Below are positions 1 through 16,622 of a stretch of 16,622 bases of DNA, piece after piece. The DNA is taken from contig JAQIWT010000658.1 in assembly GCA_034696485.1 (NCBI GenBank), positions 1 to 16,622 of the forward strand, given 5' to 3'. Origin of the DNA: Isohypsibius dastychi (lineage: Eukaryota; Tardigrada; Eutardigrada; Parachela; Isohypsibiidae). How positions within the stretch are numbered: position 1 is the stretch's first letter; the number at the start of each line of letters is the position of its first letter. The position numbers were made by a program, and so were the translations under genes. The notes under the pieces are model-generated. The model did no database searches and was not told where the DNA came from. It saw nothing but the letters and a program-made list of their open reading frames with translations.

Positions 1-261
1 ATAACTGGACGAACGCAACTCAAAGTCCTTCCAAAACCCGAGTTTTTAGGAGAACTCAGCAATATGTGCCCAAAAAATTGACTTTATCAACTACGCAAGC
101 CCTTGTAATAGTTTAATGAGGGTGATGTTTTGGATGGTTTATCGACGCATTTGGATTGCAATGTTTGTATACATCGATGTAAATACTTGATGTACTCAAA
201 ACTTTGATGCAGTTGAGTGACTGAGGACTGCTCAAACCCTTTCAAAATTCTCGACCTTATC

Positions 262-352
262 GGATTCAACCCCCTGGGGGTTGTGCTTGCAAGTATATAT
301 ACTACCCAGCCTTCGGCTGCCAGCATATACCGGTTGTCGCTCTATCAGAGCC
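262..352 (+). repeat. Dispersed repeat family, copy A
   Basis: The copy contains an exact palindrome at 267-283 (8-nt arms around one T), then TTGTGCTTGCAAGT (281-294), an AT-rich spacer, and CAGCCTTCGGCTG (307-319, 5-nt arms, 3-nt loop). The 295-345 part is about 85% identical to the reverse complement of 1690-1735. The 267-294 part matches 2405-2433. The boundaries are not defined. The family looks non-autonomous, and no transposon type is assigned. Confidence 0.6.
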
Positions 353-424
353 GAAACCTTATCGGAATACCCCGGCCTAAGCCCTAACTGCTCTACCGGG
401 TGATGCATTCCCTCATTGCGATGA

Positions 425-484
425 GTCACGAGCGAACGTCTACGAATTTGACGACGCCATCGACGCAAACTGTACGTTCGTGAC
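425..484. repeat. Imperfect inverted repeat
   Basis: GTCACGA (425-431) plus ACGT (436-439) pair with ACGT (474-477) plus TCGTGAC (478-484), giving 11 pairs with a 4-nt bulge around a loop of about 34 nt. The right arm ends in a perfect CRE-type octamer TGACGTCA (481-488), and TGAGTCA lies at 422-428. It may be part of repeat copy A, which ends just upstream. Confidence 0.4.
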
Positions 485-632
485 GTCATTTGACAATCTG
501 CGAAGCAAATAATAATCGGGCGGCAATCAAAAAAACGATTCCCTGAACTGTGTTCCTTAAATTCCTTTTCATTACGAATTGATAACAAAAGCTGAACTCT
601 TCCCGATTCTACCCCTGATAATTCTAGATCCT

Positions 633-674
633 CTTCTTCTTCTTCTTCTTCTTCTTCTTCTTCTTCTTCTTCTT
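633..674 (+). repeat. (CTT)14 microsatellite
   Basis: Fourteen uninterrupted CTT units, flanked by partial units, making a pure polypyrimidine strand with GAA repeats on the other strand. It accounts for the poly-Leu, poly-Glu and poly-Lys open frames crossing this spot, which should not be taken as proteins. Confidence 0.97.
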
Positions 675-850
675 CTCTGCTGCCTGCGCATAAGATTTGC
701 AAGGCGTATCCAACGTGGGAACTATAAGTTCTTGACATATGTGCTGATAACCGGAGTAGGGCTTCATAGTTTGCAAAAACTGAAGTTTTGGCACAATACG
801 TAGTATGATAATCTGCTGTCGAGTCGAGTCCTCGCTCTTAAAAAATGAGG

Positions 851-862
851 ACGTACGTACGT
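851..862. repeat. Short (ACGT)3 self-complementary repeat
   Basis: Three ACGT units form a perfect 12-nt palindrome. A related ACGTACGT lies near 2450, just downstream of repeat copy C. Confidence 0.8.
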
Positions 863-1675
863 GGACAAACAAGGTTCCTGTCTCGAGCCGTCGCCAGGAT
901 CTGCCTTTTTCAATCCAGTGGAAGTTTTTTCTGACAAGAAACTGCTGTAATAGGACCGCTTGTTCGGTCAGAACTTGGAATGTTTTTCATTAAAAGAATA
1001 TGTCAAAAAATATAAGTATCAGAAAATCTGGCAAAAATCAAAACGGTGGGGAGACATCAAACTTTAAAAAACGCAATTTGTGGTGGACATCCAGCCTGCT
1101 ATCATTACCTTTTCTTCTGATTAATTTATATTGCAGCTAATAAACGGTACTTCTATCAGCGGTGTATTTGGTGTGGAATCGGTGAATTGGTTTCTGCAGT
1201 GGTAAAATATTCTTCAATATTCTTTGGTATTTAGACATGGAATTGACGAGGTTTGGATTCTACCCAATGATCGATTTGGGTTTAGATCAGATTGACCACT
1301 GCCGACTGATCTCACGAAATAGGGTAATCAACACGATCAAGAGACATGTGTATCAGGAAGACGAGCGGATTCTGGTCTGTGGGCATCTGGGGTGTCACAT
1401 TCCTGAGTACGTAACAATTCCGTGCCAGGGACTGAGATGTTCCGTCTCTCTCTCTCGATTCTATATTCACCAGCTCTCATCTAATAAGGCGGGAGAAAGA
1501 CCAGGGAATTATCATAAGGAAACGGGTGGGGGTCAATTAATTCACTATCGGAGTGGAACTCGGTTATCAGCCCACATAGTGTGAACTGAGCACACCCAGC
1601 TGCGCTGAGTGGACAAACCGCGCGCACTCCATGCACTTCACGATTCCATGCACATTCGGTTCCGTCAGGCTTCTG

Positions 1676-1775
1676 GCTCCGAAGCAGCGAAAGCCGATAT
1701 ATGCTGACAGCCGAAGGCTGGTGGTATATATAGGTTTACGTTACGAATGCTCCCGCCTAGCGGAAATGAATAGCG
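1676..1775 (-). repeat. Dispersed repeat family, copy B (inverted relative to copy A)
   Basis: Read on the minus strand, 1690-1735 matches copy A through the palindrome CAGCCTTCGGCTG (1708-1720 here) and the following CAGCATATA. A small palindrome CCGC-CTA-GCGG (1753-1763) sits where copy A has its long G/C hairpin, but its sequence differs, so homology of that part is uncertain. Copies A and B form a long inverted pair about 1.3 kb apart. Confidence 0.55.
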
Positions 1776-2395
1776 AAGTGCTTGACCAGGGACATGAATA
1801 TCGCTGCCGAATCAAGCTAGTGGAATGCAGTGATAAAGACAGAAGCGGGTCAAAGACCGGCTCAAAATTTCAATACCAACAGTATCGAGTTTGCAAGATA
1901 AGAATAACTTGTAACGATTGAGCTACGCTGCGCTGACTTAACGAATAAGTGAGCGAGGGTGAGGGCTGAGTGCCTGAGTGTTCTTGCTGCCTGCAAACCT
2001 CTTACTAAAAGACATTTAAATCGAGGTCTTGCAAGCACAGCCGAAGACAAAAGCACTAGTCCAGCCCCGCGCACGCCGCATTCCACGCATGCGATAGCCA
2101 CCGGCCTGAAAAGAGCTGAATATTCAAGATGGCCAGCGGATTGTAAACATCGATCTGAAAGGAATGCGACTCCCATTTTCTCTCTATAAGAAATATCTTG
2201 ATATGTCATATCTCGAGAATGGCATGTTTTCTACAATGATATCTCGTTGGTGAATCGAGTTCCACAGAATTTGTAAACTCGCATTTGCCTTGGCATTCAG
2301 TTTTCAAATGGAATGGAAAATGACGACCGGAAATAACGATATCAACAGTTTTTCTTAAAATATTTCGTATTAAAAAAAATCTTTTATTCTGGCCT

Positions 2396-2440
2396 GACGG
2401 ACTTCAATTCCCTGGGGAATTGTGCTTGCAAGTTTAGAGA
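2396..2440 (+). repeat. Dispersed repeat family, copy C (hairpin part only)
   Basis: An 18-nt palindrome CAATTCCCTGGGGAATTG (2405-2422) is followed by the same TTGTGCTTGCAAGT (2420-2433) as in copy A. The two arms differ from copy A at paired positions, so the palindrome is kept although the sequence changed. The second palindrome of copies A and B is missing here, so this copy is truncated or diverged. Confidence 0.5.
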
Positions 2441-2465
2441 TACGTCCACGTACGTAATTCACTGA

Positions 2466-2502
2466 CCTCTCTGCCGCTTACTAAGACTCGTGAGCGGAGA
2501 GG
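2466..2502. repeat. Inverted repeat with 10-bp bulged stem
   Basis: CCTCT (2466-2470) and CCGCT (2474-2478) pair with AGCGG (2493-2497) and AGAGG (2498-2502), with CTG bulged on the left arm and a 14-nt loop. It lies about 30 nt after repeat copy C and may belong to the same element. Confidence 0.4.
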
Positions 2503-2725
2503 AGGGCAGTCAACGGACACCATGCTTTGCTCTGCCGGCCCGGGATGTACAGTACTTGACTTCGATAAAACAGCTGAGGCCTGTGACCGGACAATGGTTT
2601 TGATCAGAGGAGACAGGTGGAAGTTTGGGGATCTTACTCATGTAAGAGGAGGTTTGATATTCGGACCAGCGCGTATGAGAGACTAGGGAGCTATCGCTCA
2701 AACTACCAGTTCTTATTAAACGTAA

Positions 2726-2737
2726 GGGGGGGGGGGG
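2726..2737 (+). repeat. 12-G homopolymer run
   Basis: Twelve consecutive G follow CGTAA. Runs of this length are prone to length error in sequencing and to slippage in vivo, so the exact count should be treated with caution. Confidence 0.95.
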
Positions 2738-2888
2738 CTTTTACGGTAGATACAGTCACCATTGTAATAAGAATACAGTACCAGAAAAGACCTTCAAGTT
2801 TGCCACCATAGTCTTAACATTGGGGTCCAAACTGATTCCACCATCTAGGACGGCGAAAATGAGTAGGAAAAATTTGGTTCAGGTTCGG

Positions 2889-2945
2889 GGGTCGACCCAA
2901 AACGTCGGTTCCCGACGTTCATTTTATCACGTGATCGCTATCACG
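2889..2945. repeat. Cluster of four palindromes in 57 nt
   Basis: The cluster holds GGGTCGACCC (2889-2898, perfect), AACGTCGG-TTC-CCGACGTT (2901-2919, 8-bp arms), ATCACGTGAT (2926-2935, perfect) and CGTGAT-CGCT-ATCACG (2930-2945, overlapping the previous one). All are exact. The function is unknown; it could be a transposon end, a regulatory array or an extruding cruciform site. Confidence 0.75.
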
Positions 2946-3193
2946 AACAAGGGAGCAACATTCTAACATACAAACCCATGCTACAGAACTACTCATTCAC
3001 GATTTCATTGCAAACGCGAGAAAAATTTTCGAACTCGGACTAGAACGTAAGCCAACGCTAGCCACGTGACCAGAAAAACAACCGGATGTGAATCGGTTTC
3101 CAGCCCACCTATGGGAAATCAACTGGGTCATGAGACAACAGTCTTGCTCAGAATTACTTCCGAACACCGAAAGTGAAGTGACTTCCGGTTCCG

Positions 3194-3207
3194 GTTGCCA
3201 TGGTAAC
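3194..3207. promoter_or_regulatory. Candidate RFX X-box
   Basis: GTTGCCATGGTAAC fits the imperfect palindrome bound by RFX transcription factors, with half-sites GTTGCC and GGTAAC around AT. An ETS-type ACTTCCGG lies a few nt upstream (3181-3188), and a CACGTG E-box is at 3063-3068. The site sits just outside the transposase pseudogene, with no recognised gene start nearby. The motif match is strong; its regulatory role is inference. Confidence 0.35.
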
Positions 3208-3344
3208 GGAATAACCTCACAAAACAGCGAAAAATGGTCCGAAACCCCCTTTTCAACTGAAATTCCGCTTGGATATTACTGTATGCCGTAGAATTGCGGA
3301 GCCTAAACGCAGCAAATGGGGCCTGTACCAATAAGAGCGTAGCG

Positions 3345-4496
3345 CTACACGGTACATACTTGTAACATGTTTGAAGATTGATAATAATGACAGCTACAGT
3401 ACTTCGAAATACAAAGCTGCCGGCTGTTTCAGAATCCTCTTGTTGTCCACATCTCTTGTGAAGCAGAAGATATTTTCCAACTTGCCCAATCCCCATTCAA
3501 CACAGATACGGTATTTTGTCCTTTCGAGATTGAATGCTGCTTTCTCCGAACCTACACAACTTTTATTGAATATTTTGTAGAATATAAAAGAGTTTGAACT
3601 TACCAGGGGTTGGGTTTCTAAACGGTGGAATGACGAACAAACGTTTGGCATATGTCTTGTCCCCATGACAACATAATGTCTTGCTTTCGGCCTTCCAAGT
3701 CTCTCGTTAAGGCACTGGATTTCACACTCGAGTCCAGACCGCTTAAAAACTTTTGAATCGCCATGTTTACTGACGAAGGGACCTTTAAGACTTACGATGA
3801 TTCCACAAATTGCCATCATGGACTGCCGCTTTGAAGAGTGGAATTTCTTGTGGTTATAAAATAAGCGCTGAACAGCGTGTCCAGTCAGCCAAAAAAATAC
3901 TACTAAGAGCTTTGGCAAACCGTGCGAAATACTGTTCAAACCTGTTCATTAGATCGAGCGTACCATCCAAAAAACCGATGCAGTATTCATATGGACAACC
4001 GGCTTCCGCGCACTTCCGGGCGAGTGTTCTCCATTTTTGGGCTGTGAGCCATGGTCGATCAAAGCTCTTAAACGTATAGTGAAATTCACTTGAGAAATAC
4101 AGGACTTCCCAGGCAAAAACTCGGTTAATAAAGAATTCGGACTGAAGATTTTTTCCAGATCGTGAGCTCATCCTTTGCATGCCAACCTCCGACACATAAC
4201 ACCTCCGAACTCAAAACGCGACAGCTGTTCTCGAGAATAACTCTATTCGGTATCCGCAGAAGCTCGATTAGTTCGTAAATATGAGGCCTTTTGAAGCGAA
4301 ATTTCTTGACAATATCCTCCGCAGAGAAGGATTCCGAGCTCATCCTGATCGTAGCAAACAGAGGACGCTGAACAAGGATATTCAGAATTATATATTCCAA
4401 AACATTAATGATGTTAAGGGACAGGGCAAGCATAGACAATTCCATCTTTAAACAATCCGAGCTTAGAGCAAACCTAAAAACACGGCGGTAGCTCAT
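3345..4496 (-). pseudogene. PIF/Harbinger (HARBI1-like, DDE_Tnp_4 type) transposase, frameshifted
   Basis: The decayed coding region resembles the DDE endonuclease of PIF/Harbinger transposons. In order: KKFRFKRPHIYELIELLRI (near 4300), SFDRPWLTAQKW, then GFLDGT with the first catalytic Asp at 3965-3967. Next come YNHKKFHSS, GIIVSLKGPF and the HGD motif with the second Asp at 3659-3661, followed by PPFRNPTP. VEWGLGK carries the catalytic Glu at 3496-3498, and IIINLQTCYKYV (near 3365-3400) matches the family's C-terminal block. The blocks sit in different frames: changes occur near 4200, between 4150 and 4080, between 3950 and 3880, near 3664 and near 3395, and a TGA falls in the best frame near 4170. 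The 4-G run at 3661-3664 may have lost one G. Start and end are approximate. The companion Myb/MADF-like gene and terminal inverted repeats were not found, so the element is dead. Confidence 0.82.
3552..3603 (-). other. 52-nt GT-AG intron inside the transposase pseudogene
   Basis: On the minus strand the donor is GTAAGT directly after the codons for NPTP plus one base, and the acceptor is GTGTAG at 3552. Removing 52 nt joins the block ending PPFRNPTP to SEKAAFNLERTKYRI in one frame, exactly as the transposase family runs. The gap is otherwise AT-rich and contains stops. It is a small intron of the ancestral transposase gene, so this copy did not come from a spliced transcript. Confidence 0.7.
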
Positions 4497-5255
4497 TTTT
4501 CAGAATATTCTTGATTGTTATTTGCGAATTATCACCCGTTCTGAATTATTCAAAACTAACAATTTTCACAGGTTGTTTAGTTAAGCTCTGAAAAGAATTA
4601 TTCCTTAATTCGGATTCCTTAATTGTGAATTCTCGCGGGTTCTTTTTAAGCTCTACGTTAATCATGCAAAAATAAATGAGCCAGATCTATCGAGTTAAAT
4701 AGAAATCGACGCACAGGAGCTTGTGACAGGCTGTGGTGGGTCAAGCAGAGCTTCCCGTCCTGGGCAGTAAGATTTAGCAGATTCACGATGGGGTACCTAA
4801 GAACCGAGTGGTTTTCACGCCTTAGCGTGAGCCCGTAAGTACATTATGTATCTCTAATATACGGTATGTGACGTGAAACAAGTTTTTGGTGTTCCGAATT
4901 AAGTTGCAAAGTTCGCTTATTAGTCGAACAGAATCCCCAACCACCATCGCACGTTGGGCGGCGGAATAGAATTCTGCTACAACGGAGCGCATCCAAAAGA
5001 ACAAGGGAAAGCGGGGTTGCTCCGCTTCTGGGGTTTCAATGGGCGCATGACCAAAAACACGGTAAAATGAAGCCAGAATGAGGCAACTTTCAAGTGTTGT
5101 GAAACCCGCCGTTAAGTATCCTGAAGATGAAATTTCAAAATCAGCAACAGATACAAATACCTACGGGTCATTTCCAATTGAATAAAAATATTTCGCTTTG
5201 CGTACAATCGTTAACATTCTTGCATAAACAAATGAATTTATCATTATTCGAATTC

Positions 5256-5279
5256 ACCGAAACGCTGTCAGCGTTCGGT
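5256..5279. repeat. Short 11-bp hairpin upstream of the membrane-protein gene
   Basis: ACCGA (5256-5260) and ACGCTG (5262-5267) pair with CAGCGT (5269-5274) and TCGGT (5275-5279), leaving one A bulged and a single-base centre. It lies about 260 nt before the ATG at 5536. Confidence 0.6.
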
Positions 5280-5325
5280 AAAAATCATGTTGCCGGATTC
5301 AGAAACCCTGTTCTTCTTGAGAACA

Positions 5326-5361
5326 ATTCCCATTCGACCGGTCATTTTTATGAATGGGAAT
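5326..5361. repeat. 10-bp perfect inverted repeat, 16-nt spacer
   Basis: ATTCCCATTC (5326-5335) and GAATGGGAAT (5352-5361) are exact reverse complements. The spacer starts with the perfect palindrome GACCGGTC (5336-5343). AGATAAGATAA, two overlapping GATA-type sites, follows directly at 5363-5373. It lies about 175 nt upstream of the membrane-protein ATG and could be promoter structure or a small transposon relic. Confidence 0.55.
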
Positions 5362-5535
5362 CAGATAAGATAACAACTGCTGGCTAGTAGTCTGGCGTAA
5401 AGTAAACGTTCAGCCTCAGGCCTTTCAGTGTTAAATCCTGTTGTTGAAATCTGCTCACTGGCAAAGGAACACAATTTCACCAGAATTCCGATGTTTAGTT
5501 TCAACCAGAAACGAATTTCGTGCTGATCTTCAAGC

Positions 5536-6063
5536 ATGTCGTGCATCGTAGCAGCTGAAGAATTATTTGCCTGTGTCCCACTTTCTGTCGAGAACCGACG
5601 TCCTGTCTGGACATGCTCCTTCGTCTTGTACACCTTCGTAACTCTTCTAGACGCTGGAGCAATCATAATGGCGACCTATATTTCTCCGGAACAAGATTCT
5701 AGCTTTGGTCAGTGGAGCATGGCGTGGTTGTCGAGTGCTTTAGTCTACTTCTGCGGTGCATCCTTTTGTCTGCACCTCCATCGTCATCCCGCTCTAGCAG
5801 GGATCAAATGCGTTGGAAGGCGAGTGATTGTGTGGATCACAGGGATCCTGTGGTTTGTTGAAGTCAGTTGTGGGATTGTCTGTACAGTGCAAGCCAAACA
5901 TGAGCACAAAGCTCAAACATCAACCCTCCATCTTTTCGTCTTCGGTTCTATTTGTGGGACGGTCCTTCTTCGCTTGAGTATGCTGCTGAGTCTGCCAAAG
6001 TGTACACCACAGAGTCCTCCAACCGCGTCTGCCAACCCAGACACGCAGACGACAACAGTTTAA
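5536..6063 (+). CDS. Unrecognised 175-aa protein with four predicted membrane spans
   Basis: A single open frame of 175 codons plus TAA. I do not recognise the family. Hydrophobic segments at about residues 25-48, 61-81, 95-118 and 131-153 predict four transmembrane helices. The connecting loops carry basic residues (HLHRHP, VGRR) and the tail is polar and rich in Pro and Thr (SPPTASANPDTQTTTV). The ATG at 5536 has A at -3, and an in-frame TGA lies 10 nt upstream (5524-5526), so this start is natural unless an upstream exon splices in. It converges on dynein, with 711 nt between the two stops. The spacing and composition of the four hydrophobic blocks argue for a real gene. It could instead be the last exon of a longer multi-spanning protein. 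Any function would be a guess. Confidence 0.6.
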   Translation: MSCIVAAEELFACVPLSVENRRPVWTCSFVLYTFVTLLDAGAIIMATYISPEQDSSFGQWSMAWLSSALVYFCGASFCLHLHRHPALAGIKCVGRRVIVWITGILWFVEVSCGIVCTVQAKHEHKAQTSTLHLFVFGSICGTVLLRLSMLLSLPKCTPQSPPTASANPDTQTTTV

Positions 6064-6774
6064 AAGAAGCCTTATTGGATGGACCGTCGTTCGCAACCTG
6101 GATGTTTCTTGTGTTTTTACCACGTGTTTCTAGAATCCCAAGCAAGAGTGTTCGTGCTATACTTATGAAATTCTTGGTCGATGCACACTGAAAAACTGAG
6201 TCACCGATTTTTGATCCAACGCTCCAGTTCCGTGAACCCAAAGAATCTCGTACACGTACTGTATTTCTCTTGTTCAGTGGCTTATTGAGTAAAGTGATGT
6301 ACAGCGTTGTAAATGGCGGTTATCTGTTCAGGAATTCAGCTAGTAAATCGGAACTTTTTACGTGACTGCCCTGAACGGTAAATGTCGTTCAACTCAGCAT
6401 ACTTTTCGTCACGGCAACTTCACTGATCTTGCTCTTGCGTTACTCTTTCACCTCCCACAGCTCGCGATGGTACATGCTGTACGTAACTTCTCGGTGCTAT
6501 CTCGTGCAGCATCTTCTTCATATTCTTCTTCTTCGACATTCCTATTCTGTTTGGAGATTACTTTCGCTTCGAATATCGAGCGGCAGCTTGGTACTGTGTA
6601 CAGACTGCAACAAGAGGCACACAAAATCAACTCATCAGATATTCTTCTGTTAAACGTCGATATGCGGACCAACATGAAAAACAGACGCAGTTAACACAAA
6701 TCAGTCTAAGAAAAGCGTTTGGTTACAGTACAACAGAGTGTAGTCAACACACGACAAACAACACACAAGAGAGG
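6064..6774. other. Tail-to-tail intergenic gap and 3' untranslated regions
   Basis: The plus-strand membrane-protein gene and the minus-strand dynein gene end toward each other here. Both 3' untranslated regions must lie within these 711 nt. I found no canonical AATAAA for dynein on the minus strand between 6600 and 6774. TTC-rich stretches near 6513-6535 are low complexity. The 110-codon plus frame at 6362-6694 shows no recognised domain and is probably chance. Confidence 0.55.

Positions 6775-16622
<9,848 letters not shown>

Larger units (their letters stand above)
1..3344. other. Region without a recognisable gene
   Basis: Apart from the repeats and motifs listed separately, I see no supported gene on either strand. 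Open frames are under 170 codons. The longest (minus, 232-738) crosses both the CTT tract and repeat copy A. The frame at 1237-1584 (plus, 115 codons) has no motif I know. No tRNA, rRNA or complete transposon is evident. It looks like intergenic, repeat-bearing DNA; a spliced lineage-specific gene cannot be excluded. Confidence 0.6.
4497..5535. other. Intergenic region between transposase relic and membrane-protein gene
   Basis: No gene is recognised. Small perfect hairpins occur at 4815-4830 (TCACGC, loop CTTA, GCGTGA) and 5009-5027 (AAGCGG, 7-nt loop, CCGCTT), as well as the two listed upstream of 5536. The right end of the Harbinger element should lie here, but I could not pair a terminal repeat with the left side. 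The last 170 nt probably hold the promoter and 5' leader of the membrane-protein gene; no clear TATA box was seen. Confidence 0.5.

Noticed and set aside
232-738. 168-codon minus-strand open frame with a poly-Glu run
   Set aside because: The Glu run is the CTT microsatellite read in reverse, and the rest overlaps repeat copy A. It shows no domain or coding signature.
579-872. Poly-Leu (plus) and poly-Lys (minus) open frames
   Set aside because: They are other readings of the same (CTT)14 tract.
1631-1921. 96-codon plus frame with a peptide resembling one on the minus strand of copy A
   Set aside because: The similarity follows from the shared DNA repeat with its palindrome. Two short matches do not show selection on protein.
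3868-3941. Possible second transposase intron, a 74-nt GT-AG stretch after the GFLDGT motif
   Set aside because: Removing 74 nt does not bring the YNHKKFH block into the frame of GFLDGT. A frameshift is the simpler reading.
3000-4830. Terminal inverted repeats of the Harbinger element
   Set aside because: The only shared word I found, TTCTCGCG on opposite strands near 3015 and 4632, is too short and lacks a clear 3-bp target duplication.
5127-5387. 86-codon plus frame upstream of the membrane-protein gene
   Set aside because: It runs through both hairpins, shows no motif, and is in a region that looks like promoter DNA.
5920-6241. Minus-strand frames antisense to the end of the membrane-protein gene
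   Set aside because: They are shadows of the plus-strand gene, with low-complexity Arg-rich content and no domain.
6362-6694. 110-codon plus frame between the two convergent genes
   Set aside because: It has Ser-rich low-complexity content, overlaps other frames of similar length and lies where the 3' untranslated regions must be.

Overview
The window is a piece of an invertebrate animal nuclear genome. It carries the C-terminal half of a cytoplasmic dynein 1 heavy chain gene, split by 18 GT-AG introns (58 to 816 nt, mostly under 180). It also holds a decayed PIF/Harbinger-type transposon, simple repeats and a dispersed repeat family. The species cannot be fixed from sequence alone. Compact introns and moderate GC fit many small invertebrate genomes, and nothing looks bacterial.

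Layout. Positions 1-3344 hold no gene I recognise. They contain a (CTT)14 tract, a 12-G run, three related repeat copies whose palindromes are conserved, a dense palindrome cluster (2889-2945) and a strong RFX X-box match (3194-3207). Positions 3345-4496 (minus) are a Harbinger/HARBI1-like transposase pseudogene. The three catalytic acidic positions are still traceable, but in different frames, and one 52-nt intron splices in frame. Positions 4497-5535 contain short hairpins only. Positions 5536-6063 (plus) encode an unrecognised 175-aa protein with four predicted membrane spans. Positions 6064-6774 are the tail-to-tail gap between that gene and dynein. From 6775 to the right edge (minus) lies the dynein heavy chain: end of the AAA2 region, AAA3, AAA4, stalk with microtubule-binding domain, AAA5, AAA6 and C-terminal domain.

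The dynein model is the firmest result. All 19 exon pieces join in phase, giving 6696 nt, or 2231 codons plus stop, with family-typical sequence across every junction. The 5' half lies beyond 16622. I found no convincing new multi-gene system. The most interesting leads are the repeat family with compensatory palindromes, the palindrome cluster, the X-box and the orphan membrane protein.
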